Of a stretch of DNA of 24,860 nt, positions 18,833 through 24,860 are shown in pieces (positions within the stretch are counted from its first letter, which is position 1; every line of letters begins with the position of its first letter). The stretch covers positions 1 through 24,860 of the IMG/VR virus record IMGVR_UViG_3300009172_000053; one strand, given 5' to 3'. The stretch comes from a virus. Position numbers and translations under genes: made by a program. Below the pieces are notes generated by a model. It was not told the origin of the DNA. It saw only the letters and a program-made list of their open reading frames with translations, and made no database searches.

Positions 18833-20665
18833 TTATTTCTTTAGTGCTTTTCTATCGCCTGCCTGTAACCTAGTATATATTGTCCTAGGAACCGGGTCTC
18901 CATCAAAGTTTATACTTAATGCAGCTTCAGCGTTGATTAAAACATCATCAGTAATATCATCACCGTCTCTGTCTTGCCATCCGCCTCTAAATACTGCAAC
19001 TTCTTCTTTCTCCATAATAATATCACCCCATCTGTCTAATCCAACCACAGTTTCAGGTATAATAGTCTTTTCGTCAACCGTTACTGTGCTAACTTCTTCT
19101 ATTCTTTTAAAGAACACATATTTTTGTTTTCCGTTTCCAACGTTTTCTAAAGTTACAGGATCTTGTGGTACAACTGATACTGTTTTAGATTCAAAATAAC
19201 CCAACCTTCTAGCTGTCTCTTCAGTTTCAGATATAAATTTAACGTTAACTGCGTCAATACCTTCTATTTCTTCTAAGATGTAAATAATATCCGACTTAGG
19301 CAACTTATCTCTTCTTGTTACATTTAATAAGTACTCATCTATTTTAGATCTAATATCAATAGATAATTCATCTTTTGTAAATCCTTCGAAATACCTGATG
19401 TTTACATCCATGCTATATTTTCTAACCTTAGGCTTAACAAAAACAACTTCAGTCGTTACCATTTGTTGACCGCTATCTTGTAATACTTTACGCATTTTTT
19501 CATACTCTTGATCATCGAAAAACATTTCTTCTTGAGGTATAGAAAAATAATCTTGGTTTTTGGCTAGTTTCTTTCTAACATCTGGAACTGCAAAAATATA
19601 AATTACATTATCATCATCTAAATATTGATCATCAGTAGTGTTATATGCATCTAAATAAGAGAATATACCATATCTTGATAAGAAGTATTCATAATTGTCA
19701 GGCGTTGCTAAAACAAATGACTTACTAGCAAGCGGTGTCATAATCTTAGTAAACTGAGTAGATTCTCTGTCTGTTCCCATTTTTGGGGATGATGTAACTG
19801 TAATATCTAAGAAATTATTTAAGTCATGTTGTGTACCTACAGAATCTACACCCTGTGCTTGCCACTTTAATGTTAAATCATTAGAATCATCTAAGTTTCC
19901 TTTTTTACCATCATGTGTGACATACTCTATTTCAATTTTAGAACCCTGTTGAGGCGCCATACCAAATGCGGTGTTTCCAAAATAAACATCTAATCCACCT
20001 GAAATACCTGTTTTAATAAGGTAACCTTTTTCATCTCTTTGTAAATCATAAAGAGATTCCTGCTTTGTCCATAATTCACCGTTAACGCTAACACTTATTT
20101 TGCTATGATCAGTTAATCCCTTTGTCTGCGCGTTAAAAGATTGTAAAGGTTCACCATCACCAGTAAATGTTTGTGTTTCAAACTTACCTTGAATAATTGC
20201 AGTATTAATCACCTTGTTGTTACTTTTCTCTAATCTAAATCTATCTTTACTTGTTAACAAAGTGTAAGTTAATCCATTAAGATCAAACTTTAATTCAGCT
20301 CTATTTTCTATTGTAATTCCAGCACCTGATATTTTTTCAAAGTCTACACCTGGTTTCCATCTAAATTCTATTTCACCAGTTGCTGCGAATCCTCTAGTAG
20401 CATCATGACCCGTAAGTCTACTCATACCATATATTGATTCAGGATGTTGAGCAGTATATATGTTCTGTTCAACTATTGCATCTTCAAGATAGAATAATAT
20501 TAATTCTTGAATCTCTGTTATTACACCTAATATTTGAGCAAATGGCGATGCTTCAGTAAATAATGTACCTGCTCTTCCATAAACCCTAGAAATATAAACC
20601 CTAGCATCATCACTGACCTGCTTTGCGGTTGCTCTTAGTGTACTTATAAATTTTAATTCTGCCAT
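18833..20665 (-). CDS. gp6: Baseplate wedge protein, gp6/gpJ family
   Basis: 610 residues, close to T4 gp6 (660). The N-terminal ~80 residues are helical (FAQILGVITEIQELILFYLE), as in gp6/gpJ proteins, where this part packs in the wedge. A beta-rich middle (~95-310) follows. Residues ~405-480 hold the most family-like part: KYSMDVNIRYFEGFT, then DIRSKIDEYL, then LPKSDIIYILEEIEGIDAVN, the typical end of the baseplate J-like domain. In contractile tails gp6 homologues form the iris-like ring joining wedges around the hub and trigger sheath contraction. The gene begins one base after gp25, the usual gp25-gp6 (W-J) pairing, which reinforces both calls. Leader A/T-rich, no Shine-Dalgarno. Confidence 0.88.
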   Translation of the reverse strand: MAELKFISTLRATAKQVSDDARVYISRVYGRAGTLFTEASPFAQILGVITEIQELILFYLEDAIVEQNIYTAQHPESIYGMSRLTGHDATRGFAATGEIEFRWKPGVDFEKISGAGITIENRAELKFDLNGLTYTLLTSKDRFRLEKSNNKVINTAIIQGKFETQTFTGDGEPLQSFNAQTKGLTDHSKISVSVNGELWTKQESLYDLQRDEKGYLIKTGISGGLDVYFGNTAFGMAPQQGSKIEIEYVTHDGKKGNLDDSNDLTLKWQAQGVDSVGTQHDLNNFLDITVTSSPKMGTDRESTQFTKIMTPLASKSFVLATPDNYEYFLSRYGIFSYLDAYNTTDDQYLDDDNVIYIFAVPDVRKKLAKNQDYFSIPQEEMFFDDQEYEKMRKVLQDSGQQMVTTEVVFVKPKVRKYSMDVNIRYFEGFTKDELSIDIRSKIDEYLLNVTRRDKLPKSDIIYILEEIEGIDAVNVKFISETEETARRLGYFESKTVSVVPQDPVTLENVGNGKQKYVFFKRIEEVSTVTVDEKTIIPETVVGLDRWGDIIMEKEEVAVFRGGWQDRDGDDITDDVLINAEAALSINFDGDPVPRTIYTRLQAGDRKALKK

Positions 20666-20666
20666 T

Positions 20667-21023
20667 TTATCTAATGTTTAATTGTACGAGATATTTGCTA
20701 TCTACTGTTATATCAATATATGCAATATCTCTAACGTTACCTTTAAGGAAGTTAACCTTAGTTGAAACGCTGTATTTTTGTGCTAAAGGGCAATAATATT
20801 TAATCTGCGTGTCTAACACGTCTTTTAATTGACCTTCATTATATCCTAAAGAATATATGTAACTTTCTAGATCACATCCAAATCCAGGTGATCCTAAAAC
20901 ATCAGCCTTTCCAGTGAATAAAACAGTCTCGATCTGTTGAACGAGTTGTTCTATCTCACCATTAGTTTGGACTTGTGTATCGTTCCAATTCGGGTCTCCT
21001 AAAGTTTTTATATAAAAATCCAT
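20667..21023 (-). CDS. gp25: Baseplate wedge protein, gp25/GpW family
   Basis: 118 residues, against 132 for T4 gp25. Characteristic features are an early helix (EIEQLVQQIETVLFT, ~25-39), then VLGSPGFGCDLESYIYSLGY, matching the conserved pattern in which a loop with PxFG precedes a helix, and a C-terminal beta-hairpin (RDIAYIDITVD). The family is called lysozyme-like, but in T4 it is a structural wedge protein that anchors the first sheath ring; no enzymatic role is claimed. The next gene is gp6, one base away. The preceding virion gene ends 21 bp upstream. Confidence 0.9.
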   Translation of the reverse strand: MDFYIKTLGDPNWNDTQVQTNGEIEQLVQQIETVLFTGKADVLGSPGFGCDLESYIYSLGYNEGQLKDVLDTQIKYYCPLAQKYSVSTKVNFLKGNVRDIAYIDITVDSKYLVQLNIR

Positions 21024-21044
21024 TTATATATGTATCTCGTTTTT

Positions 21045-21887
21045 TTAACTATGGAACATGAAGTCTACACCTTCATCTCCTTTAATTTCTTCTTCTATTG
21101 CTTCTAATTCACTGTCACCCATATCTTTAATAGCACCATAATCAAATTCAACATTACCAGGTAATGCAAATTTAAAGATGCCTAACTTAGCACCCAACGA
21201 TTGTTTTATCTTAGCACTAACATATCTAAAGAATATCTCATCGTCATACAGAGCACAGTCTGGAATAGTCTCATACAATTCCAATATAACGTCACCCTTA
21301 GGTGTATCACCCATAATCTTTAATTCACCAGTATTTCTTTGGTACTGGTAAGAAATAGGATTTTCTAGAATCTGTCTAGACATATCGGCTAACGAAGCAT
21401 TTAATACATAGTATTGTAATTCTTCTGCAGCTTCAGCTGGACCTGATCCATTGTACATATTTCTAAATAACATTCTTTCTAATGCAAAATCTGCACCGGG
21501 TTGGAATCTAAGATCCATTCCAGATCCAACTGAATTCCATCCAGATGTTAAATCATATACACCATATACTGAAAATACTCCACCGCCACCATCAGTTGCT
21601 GGTGCTGGTAAATTAAGAACTCTATTCTCTACAAAATAAGGTGAATTAAAAGTCTCAAAAGGAATATGATAATAGTTTTCCCTAACAGAGTCTTCGTACT
21701 TCTTATACATCCATTTTTTAGACCTTTTAATTATGTTAATAACTTCTTTTTGTGGCAGGTTCACAGGTAACATACATGCTCCTGTAATTTCATCTGCGAT
21801 TTCTTCTAAAAAAGAGTTTAGGCAGTTTGTTCCAAAATCCCTAGGTGTTATTAAATTATTATTGCTTCCGCTTCTAATTTCACTCAT
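21045..21887 (-). CDS. Virion protein, possibly neck or tail-completion (280 residues)
   Basis: Not firmly recognised. The N-terminal third is helical: ITPRDFGTNCLNSFLEEIAD, then LPQKEVINIIKRSKKWMYKKYEDSVREN (~45-72). A central part has a Gly run (DGGGGVFSVYGVYDLTSGW, ~98-116), and the C-terminus is acidic (DMGDSELEAIEEEIKGDEGVD). The pattern ELYETIPDCALYDDEIFFRY (~204-223) and a helical end fit a ring-forming connector or neck protein. Position, 3 bp after the amidoligase-like gene and 21 bp before gp25, also fits a neck or tail component. It could equally be a baseplate protein. The frame is intact; the start is the only ATG near the upstream gene end and has a poly-A/T leader. Confidence 0.75.
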   Translation of the reverse strand: MSEIRSGSNNNLITPRDFGTNCLNSFLEEIADEITGACMLPVNLPQKEVINIIKRSKKWMYKKYEDSVRENYYHIPFETFNSPYFVENRVLNLPAPATDGGGGVFSVYGVYDLTSGWNSVGSGMDLRFQPGADFALERMLFRNMYNGSGPAEAAEELQYYVLNASLADMSRQILENPISYQYQRNTGELKIMGDTPKGDVILELYETIPDCALYDDEIFFRYVSAKIKQSLGAKLGIFKFALPGNVEFDYGAIKDMGDSELEAIEEEIKGDEGVDFMFHS

Positions 21888-21890
21888 TTC

Positions 21891-23201
21891 TTAATTTATT
21901 TTTTTACTAACTACAACTTCAGTAGTATCTCCTATTCTAGCATCTTTTCCTAAGAAGCCTTCTCTGTATATACCACCGATAGTTCTACCTTTAAATACAC
22001 CATCACGGCCAAATATAAAACAATTAGTAGCAGTAGCACTACCATGTACATAACATGATTCTACTTTACTGTCTTTCATTTCTGTACTACTATAAATATT
22101 ACATCTTTTAAGCATAGATCCTTCTACATTGCAATTATACATTGCAGAGTTTTCTACATTACCTCTAATTTCACAATCTATAAATTCATATCCATCTAAA
22201 ATGAATACAGCCGGAAAGACTCCGTCCTTTATTTGAAGCGTACCATAATCAGAATCATAATTTATAATTCCTCTTTCCATAGTACCGTTTGCTATTAAAT
22301 CAATTACCCTATCCTTTATTCTAGGCCATTGAACCTTAACAACTTGCTCATTGTCTTGTAAATCAACCAATACGTGAATATTAGGGAAATGTTTGTTTAA
22401 TTTAGTATGGTCCTTTAGAGACTCTATAAGTGGTTTATTCTTATTAAGAATTCTTTTAAGTTCTACTCTATTCTGTGGCGTAAATCTAGGATCATTACAT
22501 GATTTCCACATTTGCATGATAAATCTTTCGCCTAAATACAAAATCTCGTCTTTGCTCTTTTGATAATCTTCACCACCAATATATCTAAATTCTAGATAAT
22601 TGCTTTCAGCCTTTGAGAAATTAATCCCATAGTATTTAGAATCTGCAAACTTAAAATTCATCGGTGAAATATGATCTTCATCGAAGTAATAGGCTTCTCT
22701 TGCTGGCATTATCCATTTTACACTTTTAGCGTATGTTGAATTTTCTCTAGATGGAAAGAAATTATAAACTTGTTGCTCATCAAACTCTAAAATAAACTTA
22801 AGTACATTCATTTTAGAAACCATCAATGGATCTTCTAAATAATCATTTTGAAAAGACATGTTTAAGTGAATACTTGCACGATCATTAGTATAACCGTTTT
22901 TGTCAATCCAATCCAACATTTTAATAATAATTATCCTAGCATTTCTATAAGGAATTGGACCAGTAACAAGTTCTATAAGTCCCTTACCTCCTGACATATC
23001 AGGTTCCATTTTAAAGACCTTATCGTCTGGTACGAAATCTGAATGTGCCTTTTCTTCTAGTTGAATTTTTCTATTCAATAGATCAGAAAGAGACTTTTGG
23101 GTCTCTTCAAGCCCCATATTGGAATAGAACTCAAACTCCACGCCTATTTGCGCGGAGTTCAAGATCTGTTCTTTTGTAGATTTTATATTAAGTTTTTGCA
23201 T
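21891..23201 (-). CDS. Amidoligase-like enzyme with C-terminal beta-helix
   Basis: Residues ~18-235 carry motifs of the amidoligase branch of the glutamine-synthetase-like COOH-NH2 ligase superfamily: IGVEFEF (19-25), K64-M-E-P-D-x-S70, IELVTGP (76-82), SIHLNMS (110-116, with H112) and NYLEFRYIGG (201-210). In the family the first Glu residues and the ELVTGP and H/EFR segments bind ATP, metal and substrates to form an amide bond. Residues ~330-425 are short turns repeating C-x-[IV] (CEI 343, CNV 357, CNI 367, CYV 383, CFI 394) with Gly/Ser-rich corners, like a stacked beta-helix. No signal peptide. A promoter-like motif ends 23 bp before the ATG, and the virion gene at 21045 follows 3 bp later. 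Substrate unknown: it might modify a virion protein, cell wall or small molecule. Enzyme family is fairly sure; activity is inferred. Confidence 0.78.
   Translation of the reverse strand: MQKLNIKSTKEQILNSAQIGVEFEFYSNMGLEETQKSLSDLLNRKIQLEEKAHSDFVPDDKVFKMEPDMSGGKGLIELVTGPIPYRNARIIIIKMLDWIDKNGYTNDRASIHLNMSFQNDYLEDPLMVSKMNVLKFILEFDEQQVYNFFPSRENSTYAKSVKWIMPAREAYYFDEDHISPMNFKFADSKYYGINFSKAESNYLEFRYIGGEDYQKSKDEILYLGERFIMQMWKSCNDPRFTPQNRVELKRILNKNKPLIESLKDHTKLNKHFPNIHVLVDLQDNEQVVKVQWPRIKDRVIDLIANGTMERGIINYDSDYGTLQIKDGVFPAVFILDGYEFIDCEIRGNVENSAMYNCNVEGSMLKRCNIYSSTEMKDSKVESCYVHGSATATNCFIFGRDGVFKGRTIGGIYREGFLGKDARIGDTTEVVVSKKIN
23134..23159 (-). other. Stem-loop in early coding region of amidoligase gene
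   Basis: On the mRNA, AACUCCGCGC pairs with GCGUGGAGUU across a 6-base loop: ten pairs including one G-U. It covers codons 15-23 and is unusually GC-rich for this AT-rich region. It overlaps the codons for the conserved GVEFE motif, so codon constraint may explain part of it. Confidence 0.35.
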
Positions 23202-23224
23202 CTAGAGTATGATATTACCGTTTG

Positions 23225-23234
23225 ATTATATATC
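23225..23234 (-). promoter_or_regulatory. Candidate late promoter for amidoligase/baseplate operon
   Basis: GATATATAAT on the minus strand in the 49-bp gap, ending 23 bp before the amidoligase ATG. Same 10-mer as at 1229, 9357 and 24574. It would serve the tightly packed series down to the 1279-residue gene. Confidence 0.6.
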
Positions 23235-23250
23235 ACACTCCCGTTTAAAC

Positions 23251-24549
23251 TTATTGTGGTAGTTTAAGAAATACTTTCATTGAGTCGACATCGATCCTTG
23301 TAATTTGTACAGTGATCTCATCTCCTGGTTTAAATACTGACATCGTATCTTCACCTATTTCACTTATATGTAGCAATCCTGTTACTCCGTCTTCTATTGT
23401 AATAAATAAACCGTAGTCCTTTTTAGTTTTAACTTTAGCAATAACATTTGAAGGAATTTGGTACCTAGATTGAATATCTACCCATGGATTCGTTTCTACA
23501 TTTGCCTTTTGTGTCAGCGTTATCTTCTTCTCGCTTACTATATCTTTAACTTTAAATGCAATAGCATCTCCAGGTTTAATTTCTCTAGCCTTAAACTTAA
23601 CTAATGTTTCTTCGTCTAAATCATTATTGTGAATCATTCCAGTTAAACACATATTAAACTCAACAAATACACCATATTTAGCAGTACCGGTAACATGTCC
23701 TGTTTGTTCGTTATCAATAGTTTCTTTTAATTCTTCTATTTTACTAGGAATTAATGCTTGTAAATATTTTCTATGAGAAACAACTAATGTACCTCTGTCT
23801 GGTGAGAAACTTACAGGAACAACATACAATTCGGTTCCTATAATAGAACTAAAGTCATGTAGTTTATTAATACCAGCTAGTGATCCAGGCATAAAGCAAT
23901 CAATTCCTTGAACGCTTACTATGTAACCTCCATTCTCAATCATGTTTACAACTGTACCTACCCAAGCAGTGTCACCTTTTTCAACACCATCTCTAAGATC
24001 CATGAATGTTCTTTGTTTAACACCACCACTGATGCTTCCAATGACATGTGATCCTGGTTGATATGTTGTAATTAACACTGAAGTAGTTTCACCTGGCTTC
24101 AGGGCTTGAACCGATTCAGGTTCTTTTTCAAACTTAATATAAACTGATTCTCTGTAACCGATGTCGACTGTGATCCAGTCTGAGCTCACCGCAAATACAG
24201 TACCATCATAGATTGCACCTTCCTGTAATTCAGGCAACATGTTAACATTAGACTCGTACTTCTCCATTTTATCATATAGCTCTTGCGCATATAATTCTCT
24301 AGAGTATACTTTGTCTCCGTTTCTGGTTTTAATATGTTTGTTTGGCTTTCTAAGTCTAGTTATACAAGTAGCTTCATATTCATCCCACATGAATTCTCCT
24401 TCTGCATTATACCAAGGGTCTTTGGTATCTTCTAACTCCTCTGTCTTAGTTGTTGATTCTACTACTGTTTCAGTATTCGATTGTACTGTCTTTACTGCTA
24501 GATCAACCGTAGTTTCGCCGATTCTAGCTCTTTTTGATTTATTTGTCAT
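23251..24549 (-). CDS. S1-like RNA-binding protein with four S1 domains
   Basis: 432 residues. After a ~105-residue polar N-terminus (Thr/Glu-rich, then DPWYNAEGEFMWDEYEA) come four OB-fold S1 repeats: ~107-176 (GAIYDGTVFAVSSDWITVDIG), ~187-260 (GTVVNMIENGGYIVSVQGID then CFMPGS), ~278-347 (GHVTGTAKYGVFVEFNMCLTGMIH) and ~362-430 (VIAKVKTKKDYGLFITIEDG then GLLHISE). Bacterial ribosomal protein S1 usually has six such domains (four in some lineages); it recruits mRNA to the 30S subunit. The phage protein could compete with or supplement host S1, or act as an RNA chaperone; a virion role is possible but less likely. A promoter-like motif lies 24 bp before the ATG, giving it its own transcription start. 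S1-like proteins are known from some phage genomes; placing one next to baseplate genes is notable. Confidence 0.88.
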   Translation of the reverse strand: MTNKSKRARIGETTVDLAVKTVQSNTETVVESTTKTEELEDTKDPWYNAEGEFMWDEYEATCITRLRKPNKHIKTRNGDKVYSRELYAQELYDKMEKYESNVNMLPELQEGAIYDGTVFAVSSDWITVDIGYRESVYIKFEKEPESVQALKPGETTSVLITTYQPGSHVIGSISGGVKQRTFMDLRDGVEKGDTAWVGTVVNMIENGGYIVSVQGIDCFMPGSLAGINKLHDFSSIIGTELYVVPVSFSPDRGTLVVSHRKYLQALIPSKIEELKETIDNEQTGHVTGTAKYGVFVEFNMCLTGMIHNNDLDEETLVKFKAREIKPGDAIAFKVKDIVSEKKITLTQKANVETNPWVDIQSRYQIPSNVIAKVKTKKDYGLFITIEDGVTGLLHISEIGEDTMSVFKPGDEITVQITRIDVDSMKVFLKLPQ

Positions 24550-24573
24550 TTTTTTATATTAAGAGTGTAACAT

Positions 24574-24583
24574 ATTATATATC
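24574..24583 (-). promoter_or_regulatory. Candidate late promoter for S1-like gene
   Basis: GATATATAAT on the minus strand in the 44-bp gap, ending 24 bp before the S1-like ATG. Same 10-mer as at 1229, 9357 and 23225, with no common sequence further upstream. Confidence 0.6.
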
Positions 24584-24593
24584 CTTCCATTTT

Positions 24594-24860
24594 TTAGAAC
24601 ACGACAGGTACAAAACCTACCATAGGTACTGGTCCAACAGGTGTAGGAATTCCACCTAAATAAAGTAATTTGAATTCTAGTAAGTGCATAGCATACGTCG
24701 CGGCTAATGCAGTGGCAACCACGGTTGCCGGTGGCTTAGTAGGCGGTACCGTAAATGATTTTCCTGAATTCCAAGCTCTTCTTAAGTTTTTAGCTAGCCT
24801 TGATTTACCGCCATAATAAATAGGCACATAAATACCAGTAAGTGGTGGGGGAATTAATGC
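24594..24860 (-). CDS. C-terminal part of a Pro-rich protein, 5' end beyond window
   Basis: The frame is open from the right edge to the TAA at 24594-24596 (88 codons). A GTG at 24825-24827 could serve as a start, but the eleven codons before it (ALIPPPLTGIY) are open and compositionally similar, so the gene more likely begins outside the window. Visible parts: a basic stretch (KSRLAKNLRRAW), a Pro-rich turn (VPPTKPPAT), an Ala/Thr/Leu segment (VVATALAATYAMHLLEFKLL) that is moderately hydrophobic, and a Pro/Val end (IPTPVGPVPMVGFVPVVF). No family recognised. It may be a small virion or membrane-associated protein; no function is assigned. Confidence 0.6.
   Translation of the reverse strand, partial: ALIPPPLTGIYVPIYYGGKSRLAKNLRRAWNSGKSFTVPPTKPPATVVATALAATYAMHLLEFKLLYLGGIPTPVGPVPMVGFVPVVF

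Noticed and set aside
20667-21023. Lysozyme activity for the gp25-family protein
   Set aside because: The family name includes lysozyme-like, but known members with clear roles are structural wedge proteins; no catalytic claim can be supported from sequence.
1-24860. Diversity-generating retroelement acting on the fibre genes
   Set aside because: No reverse transcriptase and no template/variable repeat pair in the window; the repeats seen are tandem linker or beta repeats.
1-24860. Stop-codon reassignment as in some crAss-like phages
   Set aside because: All large frames are intact under the standard code, with no in-frame TAG or TGA needing read-through.
1-24860. tRNA genes, CRISPR arrays, insertion sequences
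   Set aside because: None seen: gaps are at most 83 bp, with no spaced identical repeats, no transposase and no cloverleaf-like sequence.

Overview
The window is the late, virion-building part of an AT-rich tailed-phage genome, most probably a contractile-tailed (T4-like, myovirus morphology) phage of a Bacteroidota host, perhaps a marine flavobacterium. Support for a contractile tail is a gp25-family baseplate wedge protein followed directly by a gp6/gpJ-family wedge protein and a gp7-position wedge protein. Support for a Bacteroidota host is indirect: none of the twelve gene starts visible in the window has a Shine-Dalgarno sequence at a normal distance, and all have the A/T-rich leaders typical of that phylum. 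The host is an inference; nothing in the window names it.

All genes lie on the minus strand, so transcription runs from right to left. From right to left: the 3' part of a Pro-rich protein cut by the window edge (24594-24860); a four-domain S1-like RNA-binding protein (23251-24549); an amidoligase-like enzyme with a C-terminal beta-helix (21891-23201); an unassigned neck- or tail-type virion protein (21045-21887); gp25 (20667-21023); gp6 (18833-20665); a 90-residue protein (18550-18822); a 928-residue wedge protein with Ig/PKD-type domains (15764-18550); a short fibre-like protein (15194-15754); two large unassigned virion proteins of 645 and 1279 residues; a giant 2711-residue modular protein (1175-9310); and a collagen-like tail fibre cut by the left edge (1-1173). 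Genes are packed with gaps from a 1-bp overlap to 83 bp, so no stretch above 300 bp lacks a gene. All twelve stop codons in the window are TAA.

The same 10-bp sequence, GATATATAAT on the coding strand, lies 23-55 bp before four starts: S1, amidoligase, giant protein and collagen fibre. It fills the three largest gaps, and the fourth copy lies inside the 3' end of the giant gene. This is a good candidate for the late promoter of this phage and would divide the window into at least four transcription starts.

Most genes would build the baseplate and its receptor-binding appendages. The S1-like protein may act on translation of leaderless-like or SD-free phage mRNAs. The amidoligase is the least expected member: an ATP-dependent peptide or amide ligase fold joined to a beta-helix, placed at the head of the baseplate operon. 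The large appendage proteins share linkers (TPTPSSS repeats) and anchor-like N-termini, which suggests modular exchange among fibres.
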